64,000 bases of DNA from Gemmatimonadaceae bacterium (GTDB taxonomy: Bacteria > Gemmatimonadota > Gemmatimonadetes > Gemmatimonadales > Gemmatimonadaceae): the NCBI GenBank assembly GCA_036273715.1, contig DASUHB010000066.1:1-64000 (forward strand), read 5' to 3'. How positions within the stretch are numbered: position 1 is the stretch's first letter; every line of letters begins with the position of its first letter. Under the pieces are notes generated by a model. That model searched no databases. It was not told the DNA's origin and worked only from the letters and a program-made list of their open reading frames with translations. Of the stretch, positions 1-4,986 are shown piece by piece. Made by a program: the position numbers and the translations under genes.

Positions 1-165
1 ATCGCCTAACCGACGGCGCGACGGCAACTTCCCACCCGCCGATCATACAGAGGCAACGGAAGGGGGCAGTTCACCCAGGAAGACCCGTTAGGACTCGCCG
101 GAGGGATGAACGCGTATGGGTTTGCGAATGGGGATCCTGTGGATTTTAGCGATCCGTTTGGGCTC
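1..165 (+). repeat. Rhs module repeat, copy 1
   Basis: First of three related blocks (others at 1408-1633 and 2671-2899). Each contains a GCCTAACCGA motif, a stop codon in the Rhs frame, a degenerate stretch, then the conserved Rhs core end: FTQEDP, [I/L]GL, GG, MN.YGFA.GDPV.F.DPFGL. Here the core is open from after the TAA at 7-9, and the left part of the repeat is cut off by the window edge. Such conserved core DNA normally provides homology for exchange of Rhs tips. That role is inferred from the family, not shown here. Confidence 0.75.
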
Positions 166-429
166 TTCTGCTGCACCGAGGAAGAACAGCGTAAGATCTT
201 TCTTGGCGTGGCGCGGGAAACCGCGCCCCTCGTCAAGCTAGAGCCTGCGATGCTCGCGGTTGCAAACCTACCAACGTTTGGTTTGTCAGAAGCTGCTCCT
301 GGAACGCTGGGGATCGGTCGCGCAGAGACGACTGTGAAAACAGTTACCGCGGGCGTTATTCTCTACTGGGTCGTAAGCGAGGGCTCACGGGTACTATTCC
401 CCCCGCGCAATCTTATACCAGTTCCTTGA
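106..429 (+). CDS. Orphan Rhs C-terminal tip, module 1 (short, possibly truncated)
   Basis: Begins with the end of the RHS-repeat-associated core (MNAYGFANGDP..DFSDPFGL, residues 1-20), so it is the detached C-terminal tip of an Rhs/YD-repeat polymorphic toxin rather than a whole protein. The variable part is only about 87 residues: a CC-containing segment and a hydrophobic stretch near residues 85-95, ending PRNLIPVP. No catalytic motif of a known toxin is visible, so this tip may be truncated or a pre-toxin remnant. Its stop overlaps the start of the next gene by four bases (TTGA), as expected for a toxin/immunity pair. The ATG is chosen because the same Met starts modules 2 and 3. A stop lies upstream in frame at 7-9. 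Rhs tips act in neighbouring cells after delivery; whether an orphan tip is ever expressed is unknown. Confidence 0.6.
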   Translation: MNAYGFANGDPVDFSDPFGLFCCTEEEQRKIFLGVARETAPLVKLEPAMLAVANLPTFGLSEAAPGTLGIGRAETTVKTVTAGVILYWVVSEGSRVLFPPRNLIPVP

Positions 430-1013
430 CCGACTCATCATTTATGCGCGCGCTGCGACCTCAAGAAGCCTCAGCATGGTGCATTGAGCGAGCCGTCTCG
501 GTCAGATCGCATAGCCGACCGTGTCTGAGCTTCGGGCGGCAGGAGCACTACTGTGCTCAGATGCTGCTCCCACACGACGCCCCCCGCTTGGTGTCTCTTG
601 GGCAGGCGATGCTGACGACCTTCATTGGGGACGATGACCGACGAAAATTTGATGGGAGCATGTTGTGGATTACGCGTTGGGACATCTGGAGCGAGAGCAT
701 TGAGCAAGTGGGCTATTCGCTAGTCGAGAATACACGGCGGGCGAATCTCGTGACGTCAGCGCTTGCAGATGCTCCAGCTACGCTCTTCGAGCCGGACGAA
801 GAGTTAGCCGCTCGAGTCGCGCTGGTATTGCCGCTGGTCTTTCAATGGGATGCGTACGTAATACCGTCCTCGGGCCGCCATTTCTTTTTCTCATCGCACG
901 ACGGAGTGTTGTACGCAGTCGTTCGCAATCGACTCGACTTGAAGCAGATGATCTCACGCTTCAGCAGCTTCACTCCGACTGAGCGTTGCCCGCCGTCCCT
1001 GGCGCCTTCTTGA
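426..1013 (+). CDS. Probable immunity protein of Rhs module 1
   Basis: A 195-residue soluble protein starting at a TTG that overlaps the stop of the Rhs tip by four bases, which argues for translational coupling. An in-frame ATG at 444 is an alternative start. The centre carries a tryptophan-rich, aromatic motif (LWITRWDIWSES, about residues 79-90) followed by a helical R-rich stretch and a C-terminal FQWDAYVIP..G..FFF..HDG segment. This pattern resembles uncharacterised conserved proteins found next to polymorphic toxins. I do not recognise a named family with confidence. The role as cognate immunity protein is inferred from position and size. No signal peptide or membrane segment is seen. 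Confidence 0.55.
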   Translation: MTDSSFMRALRPQEASAWCIERAVSVRSHSRPCLSFGRQEHYCAQMLLPHDAPRLVSLGQAMLTTFIGDDDRRKFDGSMLWITRWDIWSESIEQVGYSLVENTRRANLVTSALADAPATLFEPDEELAARVALVLPLVFQWDAYVIPSSGRHFFFSSHDGVLYAVVRNRLDLKQMISRFSSFTPTERCPPSLAPS

Positions 1014-1064
1014 CGATCCGCACAAATGTCTCGTCGCTGGCCAACACAGACGCGCGGCGTGGGC

Positions 1065-1222
1065 GGCGACTCGATCGCCTCCGGCGCCGCGGGCCGCGTG
1101 AGCCGCATCCAGGATGTGTGACGCAGAACTGGTTCCGGTACTACATCGATAAGTTCGGCCGGCCTCACACCGTGACCAAGCCCAACGGCGCGGAGCTCAT
1201 CAGCACGTACGACGTCTCGCCC
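1065..1222 (+). pseudogene. Broken Rhs/YD-repeat fragment
   Basis: From about 1065 one frame reads SGAAGRVSRIQDV and meets a TGA at 1119-1121. The neighbouring frame, from 1118, continues RYYIDKFGRPHTVTKPNG followed by a ..STYDV segment. The GR..TVTKPNG...YD pattern is typical of YD/RHS repeats, so this looks like one repeat unit of an Rhs core broken by a single frameshift at about 1116-1120. It ends in a run of twelve C. It has no start and no surrounding open frame, so it is a relic of a larger Rhs gene left during module displacement (inference). Confidence 0.55.
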
Positions 1223-1231
1223 CCCCCCCCC
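1220..1231 (+). repeat. Homopolymer run of 12 C
   Basis: Twelve consecutive C directly follow the YD-repeat scrap. Such tracts are prone to slippage and to sequencing error. It lies in non-coding or decayed DNA, so there is no evidence for phase variation of a gene. Confidence 0.8.
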
Positions 1232-1407
1232 GCGTCGGGCCTAACGGCCCGTGCATAACGAAATTATGCAAATCTCAGTCGCGGGCAACAGCCAGCGCTC
1301 GGCGCGCGCCGCACTGAGTCCCCTCGCCCCGCTCGCGTCCGCAATCGCGTCCGACGCGTCCTCGGCATGGTGTACTTCATTGCGCAGGGGCCGACGTACG
1401 AGTGTCG

Positions 1408-1633
1408 ACGTCCCAAAGTGCACCGCTGGGCCTCGACACCAAAAGTATGATGGACACTCCGACAGCCTAACCGCCTAACCGACGACGCGACGCCAGCTTC
1501 CAACTCGCCGGTCAGACGGAGGCGGTGGAAGGGGTCAGTTCACACAAGAAGACCCATTGGGACTTGCGGGAGGGATGAACGCATACGGCTTTGCGAATGG
1601 GGACCCAGTCAATTTCAGCGATCCCTTTGGCCT
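1408..1633 (+). repeat. Rhs module repeat, copy 2
   Basis: Shares with copy 3 the segment GTGCACCGCTGGGCCTCGAC followed by a variable 25 bases, then tandem GCCTAACC words (1465 and 1473), then the degenerate lead-in to FTQEDP and the Rhs core end. The unit runs from non-coding DNA straight into the conserved 5' end of the module 2 tip gene, so the repeat marks the whole upstream flank of each module, not only the protein core. Confidence 0.75.
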
Positions 1634-2129
1634 GACGTGTTTGGTTCGAGGCAATTGCACACAGTCTGATGGACCGGCTCCGGAGGCGCCTCAAGAACCT
1701 GGGCTGGAACACGATGAGCTGGGAACGGATTTAGCGGCGGCCGGTTTTGCCTACGTTTTGATGACCGGGCGTGGACTGGTCTCGATGGCAAAGGGCCTAT
1801 TTTCCAGTGGCGCGCCAAGCACAGAGCAAGCGGCTCAAGTTGGAGTTGGGACCAAGGTTTATCGTGTCTACGGCGGAAAGGCGACGCAACTTGGCAGGTC
1901 CTGGACGACGGTCGATCCCAATGCGACTCCGGACTACGCTGCTCACGCAGGGTTGCCAGCCGAGAATTCGAGGACGAGCGTTGTCACCGGCGTCATCACT
2001 GACATGACGGACGTAAGCGTCACAAAAGCGGCGCCGGGCGCGAGTGGCCCTGGCGGTATAACGGAAGTAGTCATACCAAACGCCGCCAAGCAACTGAAAG
2101 TGACGAGCGTCGACCCATTTCACGAGTAA
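1575..2129 (+). CDS. Orphan Rhs C-terminal tip, module 2, ADP-ribosyltransferase-like
   Basis: 184 residues from the ATG shared by all three modules; a TTG at 1557 in the same frame is an alternative start. Residues 1-20 are the Rhs core end (..NFSDPFGL). Residues 21-90 are a linker with a glycine-rich hydrophobic patch. Residues 95-184 form a compact domain with VYRVYGG (R97), GRSWTTVDP (S109-T112) and TEVVIP (E164). The order Arg, Ser-x-Thr, Glu fits the R-S-E pattern of ADP-ribosyltransferase toxin tips. Assignment rests on this pattern only. A downstream gene of probable immunity function starts within 10-40 bases. If active, the tip would modify a target in a competitor cell after delivery by a full-length Rhs protein, which is not in this window. 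Confidence 0.6.
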   Translation: MNAYGFANGDPVNFSDPFGLTCLVRGNCTQSDGPAPEAPQEPGLEHDELGTDLAAAGFAYVLMTGRGLVSMAKGLFSSGAPSTEQAAQVGVGTKVYRVYGGKATQLGRSWTTVDPNATPDYAAHAGLPAENSRTSVVTGVITDMTDVSVTKAAPGASGPGGITEVVIPNAAKQLKVTSVDPFHE

Positions 2130-2137
2130 AGTGCAAA

Positions 2138-2524
2138 TTGCACAAAAGGACACTCAGCAATCGGCATGCTATGCGCAATCCTACGCAGCGGAACGAGGCA
2201 CGAATTGAGTTCCTAGGTGAGCAGGACGGAGTCCCCGAACGTGAACTCAAAATCGCTTTGGAATCCGCACTCGCAGACTTCCGGGACGTCGAGCGAGCAT
2301 ACTTAGCCCGTATCGGCTTTGGACCTAATCAAAGAACCGGTATCGCGCTTTGTTTGGCACCACCGTCAAAACAGGCCGCCCTCATTGTGCGACGTGTCGC
2401 CGAAGTGTTTTCAAACCTGTTTTCGCGCGACGCACACTTGGATGTGATCTTCGTTTCCGATGAGCAGGAACTTGATCTCCGCCGAGTCTGCACTCCTTTT
2501 TTTCGGCGGGTTTGTGAGACGTAG
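2138..2524 (+). CDS. Probable immunity protein of Rhs module 2 (SseB C-terminal-like)
   Basis: A 128-residue acidic, soluble protein directly downstream of the module 2 tip. The TTG at 2138 or the in-frame ATG at 2171 may be the true start; neither has a clear ribosome-binding site. Residues from about 55 onward read VERAYLARIGF, a GIALCLAPP segment, RRVAEVFSNLF and HLDVIFVSDEQE, ending VCTPFFRR. This order (AYLA, ALCL, VF..LF, LDIIFL.D.QE, V..PFY) is what I recall of the SseB C-terminal domain, which also occurs beside polymorphic toxins. Assignment by recalled pattern, so moderate. Its position makes it the likely cognate immunity protein. Confidence 0.55.
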   Translation: MHKRTLSNRHAMRNPTQRNEARIEFLGEQDGVPERELKIALESALADFRDVERAYLARIGFGPNQRTGIALCLAPPSKQAALIVRRVAEVFSNLFSRDAHLDVIFVSDEQELDLRRVCTPFFRRVCET

Positions 2525-2839
2525 TGCGGGAAGCGCGGCGATCGCCCTGGCGTGACGTGGACCGGTACGCTCGCGGCCGATCTCTTCGAGCGCTGAGCGC
2601 CACGCCCGTCCGACGCGGCACCTCGGCACGGTGCACATCGCGCGTGCGCGGGACACCGACTCGCGCGCGGGAATGTCCCAAAAGTGCACCGCTGGGCCTC
2701 GACACCTCACGAACGATGAAAATCGGACGGCCTAACCGCCTAACCGATTACGAAACGGTAATTTCCCAACCGCGAATCATACGCAGACGACGGAAGGGAT
2801 CACTTCACGCAGGAAGACCCCATTGGGCTCGATGGCGGC
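2525..2839. other. Gene-free spacer between Rhs modules 2 and 3
   Basis: About 315 bases without a gene. The first 150 resemble 1300-1400 in pattern (CCTCGGCACGGTGCACAT versus CCTCGGCATGGTGTACTT). The rest is copy 3 of the module repeat. No promoter or terminator is obvious. Confidence 0.65.
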
Positions 2840-2899
2840 ATGAATCTGTATGGGTTTGCGGAGGGCGACCCGGTGAACTTCGCGGACCCGTTTGGCCTG
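2671..2899 (+). repeat. Rhs module repeat, copy 3
   Basis: Carries GTGCACCGCTGGGCCTCGAC, tandem GCCTAACC words at 2730 and 2738, an in-frame TAA, then the FTQEDP, IGL and GG..LYGFA segments of the Rhs core end. It differs from copies 1 and 2 by many substitutions, so the three copies are not a recent tandem duplication. Confidence 0.75.
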
Positions 2900-3382
2900 A
2901 AAGTCTGCTTCCAAGGTTCGGGAGCTGAGATTTCTGATCTCAAGAAGACAACCGAGTCCGCAACGAACACCACGTTCTCGCTGGACAAGAAGAACTGCGT
3001 TGATCCGGCGAGTGTGCGGTCAGGAGGAGACAAGCGCTTCGACGCATTGCGGGCTGGCTTCAGTGACCTGGTTGGTTCGGACGCTACTTTCAGCGTTGCG
3101 TTCGGTGCGGAGGCGGAGTCGCCACAGTACAGTCCCTATAAGATCAGCATCTTTAGAGATGCCGATGCCTTGGCATACTCCACCGGTGCATGGGGTAAGT
3201 GCGATGGTGGTCGAGCGGCGTTTAGCTTCCCTCAAGTGATGGCTCACGAGCTCAATCACCATTTCCCTGTCGCTCGTGGAGGGAAAATGACGAGCGGCAC
3301 GCGTGGAGAGAACGACGCCGTAAGGAAGGGGGATAACATCTACAACGCCGCGAGTGGAAGGCCATTAAGATGCCGTTATTAG
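2840..3382 (+). CDS. Orphan Rhs C-terminal tip, module 3, zinc-metallopeptidase-like
   Basis: 180 residues. Residues 1-20 are the Rhs core end (MNLYGFAEGD..NFADPFGL). The variable part contains MAHELNHHFP with the zincin signature H136-E137-L-N-H140, and a downstream GENDAVRKGDN..N segment whose E157 is a plausible third zinc ligand. It ends RPLRCRY, a tail often seen in metallopeptidase tips of polymorphic toxins. The predicted activity is proteolysis of a host-cell protein. Target and delivery route cannot be read from the sequence. The 3' end overlaps the next gene by 13 bases, again the toxin/immunity arrangement. The length and intact HExxH suggest an undamaged domain, unlike module 1. 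Confidence 0.65.
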   Translation: MNLYGFAEGDPVNFADPFGLKVCFQGSGAEISDLKKTTESATNTTFSLDKKNCVDPASVRSGGDKRFDALRAGFSDLVGSDATFSVAFGAEAESPQYSPYKISIFRDADALAYSTGAWGKCDGGRAAFSFPQVMAHELNHHFPVARGGKMTSGTRGENDAVRKGDNIYNAASGRPLRCRY

Positions 3383-3942
3383 ACTATTCGAAGTGCCGTC
3401 AGGGTCGAGGTGGCAGAAACCGACTCGGGCGTGGCATCGGCGCTTGGCTGGCCGTCCTTGTCCTTGTCCAATCGAGCGCGTGCGCCAAGGCTGAGCAACG
3501 TCACGACGAATCGCAGGCCAGCGTGCGAGAAACAGTACGATGCCCGCAGTATGAAAGTTCGACGCGCGATTGGCACACCACTCCGACGGCGGATGGTTCG
3601 CTGGTTTTGCTGCTACCTCCCGACTATCAGATAGTACAGACAGATTCTGGGCAGATGTGGGCCAGCCAAGTCGCGAGTATCAGTTATCGGCGTGGTGCCG
3701 AACAGACTCCGGACACCACGTCGGCTAATCCGGAGGCGCACCTATGTTCTGAGTCGCTTGGCGACGGAGCACGACTGCGGTATTACCACGCTCGAGCTGC
3801 AACAGGTGAGGGGCATTATCTCCAAGCATATTTCAAGCTGGCCAACGGAACTGCCCTTCGTCTGATCGGTTTTTCGCAGGACTCAGCCGATGGCACAGTG
3901 CTCCTTGCGATCGCGCGAGCTGCGCGAGTAAGCACTCGATAA
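3370..3942 (+). CDS. Probable immunity protein of Rhs module 3, exported
   Basis: 190 residues overlapping the metallopeptidase-like tip by 13 bases. After a basic start (residues 1-22) comes a hydrophobic helix (AWLAVLVLVQSSA) and a cysteine, which could be a lipobox (SSAC, an imperfect match) or a signal peptidase I site. The mature part has two further Cys and motifs like VLLLPPDY and GARLRYYHA, with an alternating strand pattern. I recognise no family. An exported immunity protein would imply that the module 3 toxin acts in or passes the periplasm; this is inference. A strong terminator follows at 3964. Confidence 0.55.
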   Translation: MPLLDYSKCRQGRGGRNRLGRGIGAWLAVLVLVQSSACAKAEQRHDESQASVRETVRCPQYESSTRDWHTTPTADGSLVLLLPPDYQIVQTDSGQMWASQVASISYRRGAEQTPDTTSANPEAHLCSESLGDGARLRYYHARAATGEGHYLQAYFKLANGTALRLIGFSQDSADGTVLLAIARAARVSTR

Positions 3943-3963
3943 CCTTCGTCGCAGATAATAGCG

Positions 3964-3999
3964 GCCCGGCCGGAGCGATCTGGCCGGGCTTTCTCTTTA
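3964..3999 (+). terminator. Rho-independent terminator after Rhs module 3
   Basis: Stem GCCCGGCC (3964-3971) pairs with GGCCGGGC (3982-3989) around a 10-base loop, followed by a T-rich tail (TTTCTCTTTA). It ends the Rhs module array transcript. Confidence 0.75.
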
Positions 4000-4132
4000 T
4001 CCGCTGAGGACGGCGCGGTAGCGCTGGTAGAAGTCGCGCGCGATGGTCGCGAGATCGCCGTGCGCCAGCTCGTCGTCGGTGAGGTCGCGCGTGATCCACG
4101 CGTCCCCGCCCGCGCGCACGAGGCGCGCGCAC
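3997..4132 (-). pseudogene. 3' remnant of an unknown gene
   Basis: The minus strand is open for about 45 codons ending at a TAA (3997-3999): a segment GGDAWITRDLTDDELAHGDL followed by ATIARDFYQRYRAVLSG. Codon choice is that of a real high-GC gene, but there is no start, and upstream it runs into the duplicated kinase fragment. It is best read as the last part of a deleted gene. No family recognised. Confidence 0.45.
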
Positions 4133-4186
4133 TAACTCTTCGACACCCGCAACACATACGCCCCGCTCGGCACCGCGATCGGCGTC
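4125..4186 (-). repeat. Partial duplicate of the kinase gene 3' region
   Basis: This stretch matches 5064-5125, in the C-terminal domain of the Ser/Thr kinase gene, with only a handful of mismatches over about 60 bases (for example CATACGCCCCGCTCGGCACC in both). It encodes a broken version of the VPSGAYVLLVSKS segment. A short orphan duplicate 0.9 kb from its source is evidence for a local rearrangement. Confidence 0.75.
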
Positions 4187-4269
4187 AACGCCCGGGCCGA
4201 GCAGACCCCGAACTACTTTTTATATAGCTGAGCTCGCCGACCCCGTCCGGGGTGCCCTCGGAAGCAGGG

Positions 4270-4320
4270 TTGACCTGGCTGTGAAACAGTTATACTGTGA
4301 CATATGAAGAATATCACAGT
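4270..4320 (+). promoter_or_regulatory. vapBC promoter with palindromic operator
   Basis: TTGACC (4270-4275) and TATACT (4291-4296) lie 15 bases apart, and the ATG at 4304 is only seven bases past the -10, so the transcript may be leaderless. The palindrome ACAGT-TAT-ACTGT (4286-4298) covers the -10 box. A second inverted repeat, ACTGTGA (4294-4300) and TCACAGT (4314-4320), overlaps the start codon. ACTGT half-sites in this arrangement are what an autorepressing ribbon-helix-helix antitoxin would bind. Confidence 0.7.
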
Positions 4321-4558
4321 TTCCGTGGACGCCGACCTCTATCACCGCGCGCGTGTCCGCGCCGCCCAGAAGCACAGCACCATTTCCGCGCTCGTCCGTG
4401 AGTTCCTCATCCATCTCGTCGAAGAGGAGCCCGAGTTCGAGCGCCTCCGCCGCGAGCAGCACGAAATCATCGCGCGCATTCGAGCATCGAAGCCCGGGTT
4501 CTCGGCGTCCAAGCGCCTCTCCCGCGACGACGTCCACAAGCGCCGTGCGGTTCGTTGA
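4304..4558 (+). CDS. Ribbon-helix-helix antitoxin, VapB-type
   Basis: 84 residues. The N-terminus MKNITVSVDADLYHRARVRA, followed by AAQKHSTISALVREFL, is the classic strand-helix-helix pattern of an Arc/MetJ-like DNA-binding fold. The charged C-terminal tail (about 50-84) would wrap and block the toxin. It overlaps the next gene, a PIN-domain toxin, by 14 bases, so the two form a type II toxin-antitoxin operon. The palindromes at 4286-4320 overlap its promoter and start, consistent with autoregulation. The toxin partner and fold are clear; the exact antitoxin subfamily is not. Confidence 0.8.
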   Translation: MKNITVSVDADLYHRARVRAAQKHSTISALVREFLIHLVEEEPEFERLRREQHEIIARIRASKPGFSASKRLSRDDVHKRRAVR

Positions 4559-4952
4559 TACGAATGTCCTGCTCTACGCGGTAAGCTCCGCGAAGGCGGA
4601 TCGCGCCAAGGCGGAGCGCGCCGCTACGCTCCTCGACGAGCCAGACCTCGCGCTGTCGGTGCAGGTCCTGCAAGAGTTCTACGTCCAGGCGACGCGGACT
4701 GGTGCGACCGCGGCATTGTCCCATGAGTCCGCCGTCGCGTTCATCGCGACGCTGTTGCGCTTCCCGGTCGAGGAGCTCACCGTGCCGCTGCTGCGCGCGG
4801 CCCTCGCAACGCGAGCACGCTGGCGAATCAGCTACTGGGATGCCGCCATCGTGGAGGCGGCGCGGATCGCTGGCTGCGACACGATCTGCACAGAAGACCT
4901 GCAGCATGGTCAGGACTTCGACGGCGTGCGCGTGGTCAATCCATTTGTCTAA
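4545..4952 (+). CDS. PIN-domain ribonuclease toxin, VapC-type
   Basis: 135 residues from a GTG inside the antitoxin gene (14-base overlap). The PIN fold is recognisable from MRFVDTNVLLYAVSS with acidic D5, LQEFYV with E44, YWDAAIVEAA with D99 and CTEDLQHG with E117/D118, the four-acid Mg-binding set. VapC toxins cut specific RNA, usually tRNA or the rRNA sarcin-ricin loop, when the antitoxin is degraded; the target of this one is not predictable. It ends VVNPFV, typical of the subfamily. The gene is convergent with the kinase gene and 35 bases from it. Neither gene of the pair contains the GTTAGGC word common elsewhere, in keeping with horizontal acquisition. Confidence 0.85.
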   Translation: MRFVDTNVLLYAVSSAKADRAKAERAATLLDEPDLALSVQVLQEFYVQATRTGATAALSHESAVAFIATLLRFPVEELTVPLLRAALATRARWRISYWDAAIVEAARIAGCDTICTEDLQHGQDFDGVRVVNPFV

Positions 4953-4986
4953 GCAGCGCTCCGCTTTCCTGCGGGTAATCCCTCGC

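Larger units (their letters stand above)
1014..1574. other. Gene-free spacer between Rhs modules 1 and 2
   Basis: About 560 bases with no convincing gene. It holds a frameshifted YD-repeat scrap (1065-1222), a run of twelve C (1220-1231), a GCCTAAC copy at 1239, an unassigned stretch (1250-1400) that resembles 2560-2670 in base pattern, and the second copy of the module repeat (from about 1408) with tandem GCCTAAC words at 1465 and 1473. Confidence 0.7.
3943..4269. other. Scar region between Rhs array and vapBC
   Basis: About 330 bases with no intact gene: terminator (3964-3999), a 3' gene remnant on the minus strand (3997-4132), a 60-base duplicate of the downstream kinase gene end (about 4125-4186), and an AT-rich patch CTTTTTATATAGC near 4215. 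The mosaic suggests repeated insertion and deletion at this locus. Confidence 0.65.

Noticed and set aside
1465-1480. Tandem GCCTAACC units, complement of the nematode telomere repeat TTAGGC
   Set aside because: Only two units in tandem at two places; the other copies are dispersed singly in genes. A bacterial chromosome context makes telomere function implausible.
1250-1480. Short open frames on both strands in the spacer before module 2
   Set aside because: No start signals or family resemblance; the region is a repeat spacer with decayed sequence.
2382-2710. Minus-strand frames over the module 2 immunity gene end and spacer
   Set aside because: Arg-rich translations without motifs, overlapping a better supported plus-strand gene and the repeat block.
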